This document shows, piece by piece, positions 8,235-15,219 of a stretch of DNA of 64,000 nucleotides. The DNA comes from Bradyrhizobium algeriense. GTDB lineage: Bacteria; Pseudomonadota; Alphaproteobacteria; Rhizobiales; Xanthobacteraceae. The stretch spans positions 62,001 to 126,000 of the forward strand of contig NZ_PYCN01000004.1 in NCBI RefSeq assembly GCF_003062295.1, read 5' to 3'. The notes under the pieces were generated by a model, which saw nothing but the letters and a program-made list of their open reading frames with translations, was not told where the DNA came from and ran no database searches. The position numbers were made by a program, and so were the translations under genes. Position 1 is the stretch's first letter; each line of letters opens with the position of its first letter.

Positions 8235-8627
8235 TCAGATCGCTTTTCCGACCATCGCAAAGATCGAGGCCCGCTTGGTATCGCCGACCGAGCGCGCCTC
8301 TTCCTTTTCGCCCTTGAAGGCTATCAGGGTCGATTGCGAGCGGACGCCGAAGCGACTGAGCAGATCTTTCTGGCTGTCGAAATCGATGACGAAATAAACG
8401 AGATCCCTAAATCTCGGATCGGCCCTTAGATCGCTCAGGATCGGCGCCTGCGCTTTGCAGGTCGGACACCACGGGGCGTTGACCGCAATCAGAATTGGCT
8501 TGCCGGCCTTCTGAGCTGCGGCGAACGCCTTGGCATCGAACGCAGGGCCGTTTTCCACCCTTGCCGGCGAAGCGGCGAGAATTCCGACCACGAGCGTGGC
8601 GCCCAGAATGGAACGGCGGGTCAGCAT
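8235..8627 (-). CDS. Exported thioredoxin-like protein
   Basis: 130 residues. The start at 8627 is set by a strong AAGGAG 6 nt upstream; the frame is open 15 codons further. The N-terminus MLTRRSILGATLVVGIL is an export signal with a Tat-like RR. The redox site is WCPTCKAQAP (CxxC, residues ~54-57), followed by a thioredoxin fold with DFDSQKDLLSRFGVRSQSTL in place of the usual cis-Pro region. It is cotranscribed with ccdA 22 nt downstream. Together they probably deliver reductant to periplasmic disulfides. Confidence 0.9.
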   Translation of the reverse strand: MLTRRSILGATLVVGILAASPARVENGPAFDAKAFAAAQKAGKPILIAVNAPWCPTCKAQAPILSDLRADPRFRDLVYFVIDFDSQKDLLSRFGVRSQSTLIAFKGEKEEARSVGDTKRASIFAMVGKAI

Positions 8628-8812
8628 GATATTCTCCTTGTTGATCTGAACGAAGTTCGTTTCGGAGGCCACAAATGTTACGCGCCCGTACCAGCAGCGG
8701 CATGGACCGCGCGGAGTTCACGGCTGGAAGTTCCCGGCTCAGGTCCCACGAGACTGTAGTGCTGGCTGTACCCGTCGCCGCGGAGGGGTGGCGCCGGTAT
8801 CAGGCGACTCCC

Positions 8813-8849
8813 AAAAACAAACCGCCCACCTGCTTTCGCAGATGGGCGG
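8813..8849 (-). terminator. Rho-independent terminator downstream of DUF2852 gene
   Basis: On the minus strand a GC-rich 12-bp stem (CCGCCCATCTGC / GCAGGTGGGCGG, one G-T pair, loop GAAA) is followed directly by TTTGTTTTT. It lies 130 nt after the DUF2852 stop codon and faces the right way for it. A second, decayed copy lies at 6718-6755. Confidence 0.85.
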
Positions 8850-8924
8850 CTGTATCGCCATCAGGCATCATGGGGGCATCACGCCTGAGGCTGAACTCTC
8901 ACTCGCGACGCGCGCTTTACTTTT

Positions 8925-8975
8925 GACGCGTTTTCTTCACGCGAACCGGTACCCAACTTCGCTTGAAAACGCTAT
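8925..8975. repeat. GACGCGTTTTC...GAAAACGC inverted repeat
   Basis: About 50 nt bounded by GACGCGTTTTC and GAAAACGC with internal CACGCGAACCGGTACCC. It is the same dispersed element as 17959-18008, and a half copy (CTTGAAAACGCTAT) is at 18490. It sits just downstream of the DUF2852 stop codon. Confidence 0.75.
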
Positions 8976-8981
8976 GCGCGC

Positions 8982-9467
8982 TTAACCCTGCTGCGGCTGG
9001 TCGTTCGGCGGGGTCGGACGCGTCTTGTGCTGCGCCATGAACTGGTCGAACTCTTCCTTGTCCTTGGCGTGACGCAGGCGATCGAGGAAATTCTTGAACT
9101 CGACCTGCTCTTCCTCGAGCCGGCGCAGGGTTTCCATGCGGTACTCGTCGAAGGCGCGGTTGCCGCTGGTCGGCGGGCCGAAGCCGAAGCCGCCAAAGCC
9201 GCGGCTCTCCATGCGGTTACGCATCCGGTCCATCTTGTACTGCATCCGCTCCATCTTGTTCTGCCAGCGATCTCCGTTGCTCCAGCAACCCATTTTTCTG
9301 CTCCCTAGTGTGAAAAAGAGGAGGGCAAGGCCGATCGGCCACCAGATGATGAAGCCGAGAATGGTCACCGCGATCCAGCCGGGGTGCCAGGGGCTCTCAA
9401 GCATATGCGGGCGATAGTTCTCTTCCCTCGGGCCGCGCCATCGATTGACATCTGCGGTGTAGGCCAT
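8982..9467 (-). CDS. DUF2852 membrane protein
   Basis: 161 residues from the ATG at 9467, chosen because GGAGAGGG precedes it by 2-8 nt; an in-frame ATG at 9479 is the alternative. One hydrophobic segment lies at ~33-55 (GWIAVTILGFIIWWPIGLAL). A long charged helix follows (KMERMQYKMDRMRNRMESR), then a Gly/Phe patch (GFGGFGFGP) and a coiled-coil-like stretch (RRLEEEQVEFKNFLDRLRHA). The family is widespread in alphaproteobacteria and has no known function. A perfect palindromic operator 35 nt upstream matches one over the start of the adjacent tetR gene, so TetR control is likely. Confidence 0.9.
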   Translation of the reverse strand: MAYTADVNRWRGPREENYRPHMLESPWHPGWIAVTILGFIIWWPIGLALLFFTLGSRKMGCWSNGDRWQNKMERMQYKMDRMRNRMESRGFGGFGFGPPTSGNRAFDEYRMETLRRLEEEQVEFKNFLDRLRHAKDKEEFDQFMAQHKTRPTPPNDQPQQG

Positions 9468-9501
9468 TTCCCTCTCCATGACGGCGATCACGCCGTTGTG
9501 A

Positions 9502-9520
9502 ATGTAAATAACATTTACAT
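9502..9520. promoter_or_regulatory. Candidate TetR operator upstream of DUF2852 gene
   Basis: ATGTAAAT-AAC-ATTTACAT is a perfect 8-bp inverted repeat with a 3-nt centre, located 35 nt before the DUF2852 start. The same half-site (TGTxAAA / TTTxACA) recurs in the palindrome at 10284-10310 over the tetR start codon. Confidence 0.75.
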
Positions 9521-9575
9521 ACCTAAACCATCCCGCGTTTTTGTCAAGCGCGCGGCTCGCCGCACCGTCGAAAAA

Positions 9576-10289
9576 TTATTTGGGGGTTCCCCAGGGACCA
9601 CCGGCGGGCGGCACTGGCGGCGGCCCCGGCGGTTTGGATTCCGGCCGGCGGTCGGTCGGGAAGCCGAGGCCGCGCAGATAGATCAGCACTTCGGCTTCCA
9701 GGAGTTCTTCCGGCGACATCGGCAGCTTGCGCCGCGCCGCATCGCCGCGGCCGAACAGCGAGGCCACGCCATGCGACATCGACCAGATGTGCAGCGCCAT
9801 CATCATCGCCGGCGGCCGCGGCATGCCGGGCGGTGCCAGCGCAGCAAGTCGCTCGGCAGCAGCGCGAATGATCGCGAAAGCGCGCTCGCTGGCGGCCATC
9901 AATGTCGGGTTTGCATCAACGGGAAGCCCAGATTCGAACATCGCCGAATAGAACGCGGGCTCGTTGCGCGCGAAGGCGAGATAGGCCTTCCCTACCCGCT
10001 CAAACGCCGTGACCGTGTCCGGCCGGCCGTCGTCCCAGGCCTGCGTCAGCAGCGCCTCGAACTGCTCAAAACCGCGCTGGGCGATCGAGGACAGCAATTC
10101 ATCGCGATCGCGGAAATGGCGGTAGGGCGCGGCGGGGCTGACGCCGGCCATCCGCGCCGCGTCGGCAAAGGTGAAGCCGGCCGCGCCTTTCTCGGCGATC
10201 AGGCCGAGCGCCGCCTGCAGCAGCGCTTCTTTCAGATTGCCGTGGTGGTAGCCGCGCTCGCTGCGGCCTTGGTCCTTTCGCCAGCTCAT
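9576..10289 (-). CDS. TetR-family regulator, likely controlling itself and DUF2852
   Basis: 237 residues. The N-terminal HTH (residues ~18-65) reads LKEALLQAALGLIAEKGAAG and VSPAAPYRHFRDRDELLSSI, with the TetR recognition helix. The C-terminal ligand domain is of the WHG/TetR_C_13 type (WSMSHGVASLFG). The tail is Pro/Gly-rich (PESKPPGPPPVPPAGGPWG). A near-perfect palindrome overlaps its own ATG and a matching one lies before the DUF2852 gene downstream, which suggests autorepression and repression of that gene. The ligand is unknown. Confidence 0.92.
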   Translation of the reverse strand: MSWRKDQGRSERGYHHGNLKEALLQAALGLIAEKGAAGFTFADAARMAGVSPAAPYRHFRDRDELLSSIAQRGFEQFEALLTQAWDDGRPDTVTAFERVGKAYLAFARNEPAFYSAMFESGLPVDANPTLMAASERAFAIIRAAAERLAALAPPGMPRPPAMMMALHIWSMSHGVASLFGRGDAARRKLPMSPEELLEAEVLIYLRGLGFPTDRRPESKPPGPPPVPPAGGPWGTPK

Positions 10290-10310
10290 GTGAAAGGCTT
10301 TTACATGAGC
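10284..10310. promoter_or_regulatory. Candidate TetR operator overlapping tetR start codon
   Basis: GCTCATGTGAAAGGCTTTTACATGAGC: 27 bp with matching halves (GCTCATGT.AAA / TTT.ACATGAGC) apart from the centre and one position. It covers the start codon at 10287-10289. Binding here would block tetR expression. The half-site matches 9502-9520. Confidence 0.7.
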
Positions 10311-10401
10311 CGGCTGAAAAGGTCACTTATTTTGAGGCCGTTAACTGATGTTCATCAAGATTAACGGCGTCAAATTCCGGGCGATTCCAGCCCGCTCCGG
10401 T

Positions 10402-10767
10402 CTAACCGCCCGGGATCGGGAGGACCGGCATGATCTCCACGCGCTCGCCGGGAAAGATCGCAAAGTGCGGGTGGTTCTCGAACAGTTTCGCGGCGGCCTC
10501 ATGCGAGCCGGCGCGCACCACCGCGAAGGCGCCCATCTCGTTGGCGATGTCGGCAATACCGCTTGCATCGACCTTCTTGGTCTTGCCGAGCGGGCCTCCC
10601 ATGGCGGCGATCGCCGCCTGGTGCTTTTCGACCCAAGCCTTCCACGCCGCGATTCCCTGCGCCTCCCTGGCGCGCCGCTCAGCCTCGGGCAGCGCATTCC
10701 AGGCCGCCATTTTCGCACTGGTCTTGCTGCCGAGAAAGACAGCGAGGAACGTATCGTTGGTGCTCAT
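10402..10767 (-). CDS. YCII-related small protein
   Basis: 121 residues from the ATG at 10767, set by AGGAGAAACC upstream (the frame is open 19 codons further). The pattern MSTNDTFLAVFLG at the N-terminus and GAFAVVRAGSHEAAAKLFENHP near the end resembles the YCII / dimeric alpha-beta barrel fold. The central helix (RREREAQGIAAWKAWVEKHQA-like) is also typical. Specific function unknown. It lies 91 nt downstream of a GST gene in the same direction and may share its transcript. Confidence 0.7.
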   Translation of the reverse strand: MSTNDTFLAVFLGSKTSAKMAAWNALPEAERRAREAQGIAAWKAWVEKHQAAIAAMGGPLGKTKKVDASGIADIANEMGAFAVVRAGSHEAAAKLFENHPHFAIFPGERVEIMPVLPIPGG

Positions 10768-10858
10768 GAGGTTTCTCCTCTCCTGCGGTTGACGGATCGC
10801 GATAGGCGTAGGGTCAGGACCCATAAACTCTCAGATGACGGCTTCGAGCGGACCTCAA

Positions 10859-11506
10859 TCAGCCGGCCGGTGGCTTGTTGACCGCCAATTGAGCGTCGAA
10901 GGCACGCTTATAGGCGGGCCGCGCTTCGCCGCGGGCCACATAGGCGGAGAGGCTCGGATATTCGTCCAGTAAACCCGACGCTTTCAACCTGAGCAGCACC
11001 GACACCATCATCAGGTCGCCCGCGCTGAACGCGCCATCGAGCCAGTCGGCATCGCCAAGGCGACGGGAAAGTTGGCCCAACCGGTCACGGACGCGATCCT
11101 CGACGAGAGGCATGCGTTGCGCGGTCCAGGACTTGTCGCCCTCAAGGATCCTGGCGGTTGCGAGTTCAAGGATCGGCGGCTCCACCGTGCTGAGCGCGGC
11201 GAACATCCATGTGATCGCGCGCGCCCTTGCATTCGCATCGTCCGGCAACAGGCCCGCATGGCGCTGCGCGATGTGGAACACGATCGCGCCCGTCTCGAAC
11301 AAGCCGAGATCGCCTTCCTCAAAGGTCGGAATCTGCCCGAAAGGATGAAGCGCCAGATGTGCGGGTTCCTTCATCGCCCCGAACGAAACAAGACGAACCT
11401 CGTAAGGTTGGCCCACTTCCTCCAGCGCCCAGCGAACGCGCGTATCACGCGCCAGCCCCTTGCCGCCATCGGGTGACCGTTCAAAGGCGGTAATGGTGAT
11501 GGTCAT
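10859..11506 (-). CDS. Glutathione S-transferase family protein
   Basis: 215 residues. A thioredoxin-like N-domain (1-80, containing VRWALEEVGQPYEVRLV and LHPFGQIPTFEEGDLGLFETGAI) precedes an all-helical C-domain (90-205, DWLDGAFSAGDLMMVSVLLRL). The FGQIP cis-Pro and the ETGAI glutathione-binding motif are intact. It conjugates or reduces small electrophiles in the cytosol. It is the third gene of a minus-strand group with two DGPF proteins upstream, probably under the ECF-type promoter at 12582-12608. Confidence 0.92.
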   Translation of the reverse strand: MTITITAFERSPDGGKGLARDTRVRWALEEVGQPYEVRLVSFGAMKEPAHLALHPFGQIPTFEEGDLGLFETGAIVFHIAQRHAGLLPDDANARARAITWMFAALSTVEPPILELATARILEGDKSWTAQRMPLVEDRVRDRLGQLSRRLGDADWLDGAFSAGDLMMVSVLLRLKASGLLDEYPSLSAYVARGEARPAYKRAFDAQLAVNKPPAG

Positions 11507-11567
11507 CGTGAGGCTCCTCCTTGGCCGGAATCATCGGCTGCGGGGCTGGCAAGTTATCAAAGCAAAC

Positions 11568-11993
11568 TCACCGCGCCTTGTGCGCATTTCCCTTCTGCAA
11601 CTCGTCGAAGCCTTTGGCTGCCTGCTGCACCTCTTCGGAGAAATCGGATATCTCCTGCACCTGGCGGATTTCGATGATCTCGTTCTCGGAAGCCGGGCAT
11701 TTCCTGGCCCAAGCGATCGCCTCCTCGCGCGACTTCACATTGATCATCCAGTAACCGCCGAGCACTTCCTTGGCCTCGGTGAAGGGGCCGTCGGTGACGA
11801 CAGGCTTGCCGGTGGCAAAGGAAACCCGTGCGCCCATCGAAGGCGGATGCAGCCCATCGAGCGCGATCAGTACGCCGGCGTCCTTGAGCGCCTCGTTGTA
11901 TTTCATCATCGCCTTGACCCGTTCGGGATCGAGCTGGACGTCCGGCGGCGCGGTCTCATAGCCCAGGGGGATCATCAGCATCATGAATCGCAT
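11568..11993 (-). CDS. YCII-family DGPF protein
   Basis: 141 residues with the YCII/DGPF signature: MRFMMLMIPLGYE at the start, then LHPPSMGARVSFATGKPVV, and the hallmark TDGPFTEAKEVLGGYWMINV (~70-89). DGPF proteins are small alpha-beta barrels genetically linked to ECF42-type sigma factors; their chemistry is unknown. The start is the usual MRFM. It lies 111 nt downstream of a second DGPF gene, from which it is separated by a hairpin-rich repeat (12019-12099), and 61 nt upstream of a GST. Confidence 0.93.
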   Translation of the reverse strand: MRFMMLMIPLGYETAPPDVQLDPERVKAMMKYNEALKDAGVLIALDGLHPPSMGARVSFATGKPVVTDGPFTEAKEVLGGYWMINVKSREEAIAWARKCPASENEIIEIRQVQEISDFSEEVQQAAKGFDELQKGNAHKAR

Positions 11994-12018
11994 GGTGGGT
12001 GTCCTTTGTTGTTTGGCG

Positions 12019-12099
12019 CCGGGGCGCGAAGCGAACCCGGAATCTCACGCAACAATCTCGGGATTCCGGGTTCGATGCTTCGCATCGCCCCGGAATGAC
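12019..12099. repeat. CCGGAATCTC...GATTCCGGG multi-hairpin repeat
   Basis: Contains the stems CCCGGAATCTC / GATTCCGGG and CGATGCTTCGCATCG and ends with CCCCGGAATGACG. It is the same family as 53014-53093 between gap and pgk, but this copy lacks the left outer arm (GTCATTCCGGG). It lies between two DGPF genes. Confidence 0.75.
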
Positions 12100-12104
12100 G
12101 GCGG

Positions 12105-12521
12105 CTATTTCTTCGCGGTCTGCGTCCGCAGCCGCTCTTCCTGCTCGCGCAGTTCGGGGGTGAGCGCTTCGCCGAAATCTTCCGCGGCAAACACCTGGCG
12201 GATCTCGATCTCGTCGCCATCGAGGAACGGGGCGCGCTTCATCCAGTCGATCGCTTCATCCAGCGATTTGGTGTTGATCAGCCAGAAGCCGGCGACGAGA
12301 TCGCCCGAGAGAGCGAACGGCCCGCGGCTGACGTTGCCCTGCCCGCTTCCATACCTGATCCGCACGCCCTTCGCGGTCGGATGCAGGCCCTCGCCCGCCT
12401 CCATCACGCCGGCCTTCACCAGCTCCTCGTTGAACTTGCCCATCGCGGTGAGCAGTTCCGTGCTCGGCATTACGCCTGCTTCCGTATCCTTGCTGGCCTT
12501 CACAATCACCATGAATCGCAT
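12105..12521 (-). CDS. YCII-family DGPF-like protein (degenerate motif)
   Basis: 138 residues from the ATG at 12521 (MRFMVIVKASKDTEAG). It follows the DGPF layout (LHPTAKGVRIRYGSG, then GPFALSGDLVAGFWLINTKS and GDEIEIRQVFAAEDFGEA), but the motif itself is RGPFALSGD rather than DGPF.E.KE, so the conserved acidic residues are lost. A TGTCGG-N17-CGTC motif 61 nt upstream makes it a likely first gene of the DGPF-DGPF-GST group. Confidence 0.9.
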   Translation of the reverse strand: MRFMVIVKASKDTEAGVMPSTELLTAMGKFNEELVKAGVMEAGEGLHPTAKGVRIRYGSGQGNVSRGPFALSGDLVAGFWLINTKSLDEAIDWMKRAPFLDGDEIEIRQVFAAEDFGEALTPELREQEERLRTQTAKK

Positions 12522-12581
12522 CGCTATTCTCCGTTTTGATCTCCTTGGGCCGGCTACTGTCGCGGCGGCCTTCGTCAACAA

Positions 12582-12608
12582 GACGAGCGGGCTTTTACGC
12601 CCCCGACA
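12582..12608 (-). promoter_or_regulatory. ECF-type promoter motif before the DGPF cluster
   Basis: Minus strand: TGTCGG (12608-12603), 17 nt spacer, CGTC (12585-12582), followed by TTG. It lies 61 nt upstream of the gene starting at 12521. Same motif and spacing as at 13793, 24873 and 30335, and at 22978 with spacer 18. Confidence 0.7.
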
Positions 12609-12674
12609 TGTCAGTGGAAATTATTTTTGGAGACAGATGGCTCCCTTTTCGTCACATAAACAGAGAAGACGTGG

Positions 12675-12697
12675 ATGGCCGGGACAAGCCCGGCCAT
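12675..12697. terminator. ATGGCCGGG hairpin, possible terminator
   Basis: Perfect 9-bp stem ATGGCCGGG / CCCGGCCAT with loop ACAAG, 38 nt past the SnoaL-like stop codon. There is no T-run, so it may simply be a dispersed palindrome; a related one (ATGCCCAGCCTTGTGCCGGGCAT) is at about 52974. Confidence 0.45.
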
Positions 12698-12734
12698 GAC
12701 GAAGAAGAGACGTTTGAGGGAGCGGCTCCGCGGG

Positions 12735-13103
12735 CTACCCGAGCTGTTTGACGAACGCGCCGTTGTCGTAAGCCGCGCCGAAATAGACGTCGATGCGCTT
12801 CACCTTGTCGCCCTCGAAGCCGAAAAACTCGGTATTGCGAAAGCTCCTGCCGCCCTTGGCGACGCAACGGTAGGTGACAAAGGCCTCATCGCCTTCGACG
12901 AAAATCCGCTCCAGCTTGTGTCGTTCGATCCAGTCGCTGTTGTTCCAGCACCGCTCGAAATAGGCCGGCTTGTCGATGTTATCGTCGTAGGGACTGGTGA
13001 AGCGGAAATCCTCGCTGAATGCGTCCTCGACGAACGCGCGATCGTTGGCGAGATAGGCTGCGAAGATCCGGCGGATCGTCTCTGCCTTGCTTGCGTGAAC
13101 CAT
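12735..13103 (-). CDS. SnoaL-like / NTF2-fold protein
   Basis: 122 residues in the NTF2-like fold: a helix with ETIRRIFAAYLANDRAFVED, then DFRFTSPYDDNIDKPAYFER and a sheet ending KVKRIDVYFGAAYD. These small cone-shaped proteins bind or isomerise small hydrophobic molecules; the substrate cannot be told. It starts 13 nt after the stop of the GST gene upstream, so both are cotranscribed, probably from the motif at 13793-13819. Confidence 0.88.
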   Translation of the reverse strand: MVHASKAETIRRIFAAYLANDRAFVEDAFSEDFRFTSPYDDNIDKPAYFERCWNNSDWIERHKLERIFVEGDEAFVTYRCVAKGGRSFRNTEFFGFEGDKVKRIDVYFGAAYDNGAFVKQLG

Positions 13104-13116
13104 TCAACGCTCCTTC

Positions 13117-13770
13117 TTAGCGCTCCTTGGGCACCATCTGGAAATAGGGCTCGGCCTCTTTCAGCACGCGCACGAATGAGGGACGCGCCTTCAACCGCTC
13201 GAGATAGGCCGCGAGATTCGTGTGCATTCCGCCGAACGGCTCGGCCATGTTGCCGTAGAACAGCGACGGCGCCGCGGCGCAATCGGCGAGAGTGAAATCG
13301 TCGCCCATCGCCCAGCCGCCACGTGCCATCTGCTGCTCGATCATGGCGTAGGAGGTCCGTAGTTGCGCCCTCGCCTCTTCGACACCGTGCGGATCCGTCT
13401 TGTCTACGGGCCTCAACCGGTCGATCATGATCTTCTGCATCGGCAGATGCACATAGAGATCGTAGAAGCGGTCGCGCAGCCGCGTCTGCAGGGCGCGGCC
13501 GGCATCGTCAGGAATGAACCGCGTTCGGCCGCGGTAGTTCCTGTCGAGATATTCGACGATGATGCTGGACTCCGGCACGGTCTCGTTGCGCGCATCGTCG
13601 CGCAGCACGGGAAATTTTCCTATTCCCCACAGCTTCACCAGCGCGGCGCGCTCGGCGGGATTGCCGAGATCGACCAGGTTCGGCGTGAACGGCGTGTCGT
13701 TCTCGTACAGCGCAATCAGCGGCTTCCAGCAGTACGAGGCCAGCGGGTGGAAATGCAGGGTGAGCGACAT
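13117..13770 (-). CDS. Glutathione S-transferase family protein
   Basis: 217 residues. N-terminal thioredoxin fold (LTLHFHPLASYCWKPLIALY, with a Cys near the usual catalytic position), GIGKFPVLRDD with cis-Pro, PESSIIVEYLD for glutathione binding, then the helical C-domain with GDDFTLADCAAAPSLFY. It is the first gene of a GST-SnoaL pair. An ECF-type motif lies 22 nt upstream of the start. Confidence 0.93.
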   Translation of the reverse strand: MSLTLHFHPLASYCWKPLIALYENDTPFTPNLVDLGNPAERAALVKLWGIGKFPVLRDDARNETVPESSIIVEYLDRNYRGRTRFIPDDAGRALQTRLRDRFYDLYVHLPMQKIMIDRLRPVDKTDPHGVEEARAQLRTSYAMIEQQMARGGWAMGDDFTLADCAAAPSLFYGNMAEPFGGMHTNLAAYLERLKARPSFVRVLKEAEPYFQMVPKER

Positions 13771-13792
13771 CGAAAAACTCCCGGTGTAACAA

Positions 13793-13819
13793 GACGGCCC
13801 GCATTCGCGCGCGCCGACA
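13793..13819 (-). promoter_or_regulatory. ECF-type promoter motif before GST-SnoaL
   Basis: Minus strand: TGTCGG (13819-13814), 17 nt, CGTC (13796-13793), then TTG. It lies 22 nt from the start codon at 13770. Same form as four other sites in the window. Confidence 0.7.
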
Positions 13820-13832
13820 TTTGAGCCAAAGA

Positions 13833-14384
13833 TTATTTTGCCACCGCCGGCGTGTAGCGCAGGATCACGATGCCGGTCGACAATGGCCGGCTGTCGACCA
13901 GCTTCAGCCTGACCTTCTCGCCCGGCTTGAACAGCGGCGTTCCACCGCCAAGGATGATCGGGTTCACGGCGATGCGGAACTCGTCGATCAATCCGTGCGG
14001 GATCAGGCTGGCGGCGAGATCGGCGCTGCCGAACAGGAAAATATCCTTGGCGCTGTCGCGCTTCAGCCTGGCGACGGTCTCGGGTACATCAGCGCCGAAC
14101 ATCTGGGTGTTGTTCCAGTCGGATTTCTTCACCGTGCGGGAGAAGACGTATTTCGGCGCGGCATTCATGAAATCGGCGACCTCGCCGGTCGCGCTCGGCC
14201 AGTGATTGGCCATCAGTTCGTAGGTGACCCGGCCGAACAGCAATCCGCCGGCGGCGTTCAACTGCTCGATCGACAATTGCTCGAGTTCCTCGCCCCAGAC
14301 GTCGGAATGCCAGGAAATGTCCCGGTTCGGGCCTTCGACGAAACCATCCAGCGTCATCAGGTTCCACATGATCAACTTCGCCAT
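13833..14384 (-). CDS. Dihydrofolate reductase / RibD C-terminal-like reductase
   Basis: 183 residues. The frame is open far upstream, but the ATG at 14384 has an ideal AAAGGAGGT 7 nt before it and begins with the family pattern MAKLIMWNLMTLDGFVEGPN. Other signatures: GGLLFGRVTYELMANHWP, DIFLFGSADLAASL and IDEFRIAVNPIILGGG, an NADPH-binding Rossmann-like reductase fold related to YyaP/YwjB. The substrate is unknown. It is divergent from an HxlR regulator with 93 nt between them and an inverted repeat in the gap. Confidence 0.92.
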   Translation of the reverse strand: MAKLIMWNLMTLDGFVEGPNRDISWHSDVWGEELEQLSIEQLNAAGGLLFGRVTYELMANHWPSATGEVADFMNAAPKYVFSRTVKKSDWNNTQMFGADVPETVARLKRDSAKDIFLFGSADLAASLIPHGLIDEFRIAVNPIILGGGTPLFKPGEKVRLKLVDSRPLSTGIVILRYTPAVAK

Positions 14385-14420
14385 CGCGATACCTCCTTTG
14401 AAAACCGATTGCGATTTGCA

Positions 14421-14446
14421 ACTGGTTGTATCCTGAGACAACCGGT
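14421..14446. promoter_or_regulatory. Candidate HxlR operator
   Basis: Inverted repeat ACTGGTTGT-N8-ACAACCGGT (8 of 9 positions pair), centred between the divergent DHFR-like and hxlR genes. HxlR proteins bind such short palindromes. Possible plus-strand promoter elements TTGTAT and AATATT overlap it. Confidence 0.55.
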
Positions 14447-14477
14447 GCAATATTGCAAGCAGTTTTTGGGGCGCGCT

Positions 14478-14999
14478 ATGACCGCCCGTCTGGAACCGAA
14501 CATGACCGACACCAGCCGCTCCGGCTGCCCGATCAATCTCTCGCTGGAAGTGCTCGGCGATAAATGGAGCCTGCTGATCATCCGCGACATGATGTTCGGC
14601 AACCGGCGGCATTTTCGCGAGCTGCTCACGAAGTCGGAGGAAGGCATCTCCTCCAACATTCTGGCCGACCGGCTGAAGACCCTGCTCGACGAAAAGATCA
14701 TCACCCGCGAGGACGATCCCACGCACAAGCAGAAGGGAATCTATTCGCTGACGGAACAGGGCATCGAGCTGTTGCCGGTTCTCGCGCAGATGGCGGCCTG
14801 GGGTTACAAATATCTTCCCGTCAGCGAGGAGCTCGGCATCCGCGCGCGGCTGCTCAGCGAGGGCGGACCGAAAATGTGGGCCGAGTTCATGGATGAGTTG
14901 CGCGAGAGCCATCTCGGCGTGAAGCGGCGCAAGCGAACCGGTCCGTCAGTCGGCGAGCGGCTGCAGGCGGCGTATGAGGACGTCGTCAGCCGCAAATAG
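14478..14999 (+). CDS. HxlR-family transcriptional regulator
   Basis: 173 residues from the ATG at 14478 (a second ATG at 14502 is possible). The HxlR winged helix reads CPINLSLEVLGDKWSLLIIR, then FGNRRHFRELLTKSEEGISS and LADRLKTLLDEKIITRED. The Cys before the domain is at the position used for redox or electrophile sensing in some relatives. It probably controls the divergent DHFR-like gene through the repeat at 14421-14446. The C-terminal tail is basic (KRRKRTG). Confidence 0.93.
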   Translation: MTARLEPNMTDTSRSGCPINLSLEVLGDKWSLLIIRDMMFGNRRHFRELLTKSEEGISSNILADRLKTLLDEKIITREDDPTHKQKGIYSLTEQGIELLPVLAQMAAWGYKYLPVSEELGIRARLLSEGGPKMWAEFMDELRESHLGVKRRKRTGPSVGERLQAAYEDVVSRK

Positions 15000-15021
15000 T
15001 GTTTGCCCGACGTGACCGACA

Positions 15022-15053
15022 TATGCGCGCGCACAACGAGTGGCGCGCGCATA
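15022..15053. terminator. Stem-loop downstream of hxlR
   Basis: Perfect 11-bp stem TATGCGCGCGC / GCGCGCGCATA with a 10-nt loop, 22 nt after the hxlR stop. No T-run follows, so it may be an mRNA-stabilising hairpin rather than an intrinsic terminator. Confidence 0.55.
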
Positions 15054-15219
15054 GGTATCTTAACAGGCTATGTCTTTTGCGATGCTATCCGTCATCCTAC
15101 GGAGAACAGCGTTAACGCATTCTTCTTTCCTTTGATCGAAACATTTGTTCGGGGGCGACGAGGCCTGAAATTGATCGTTCGCCCCATCATTTCCCCCCGC
15201 ATCCTGGATGAGGTGACCC

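Noticed and set aside
13833..14912. A 359-codon frame covering the DHFR-like gene and the antisense of hxlR
   Set aside because: Only the part from 14384 has family similarity and an ideal ribosome site; the upstream half is antisense to a clear HxlR gene.
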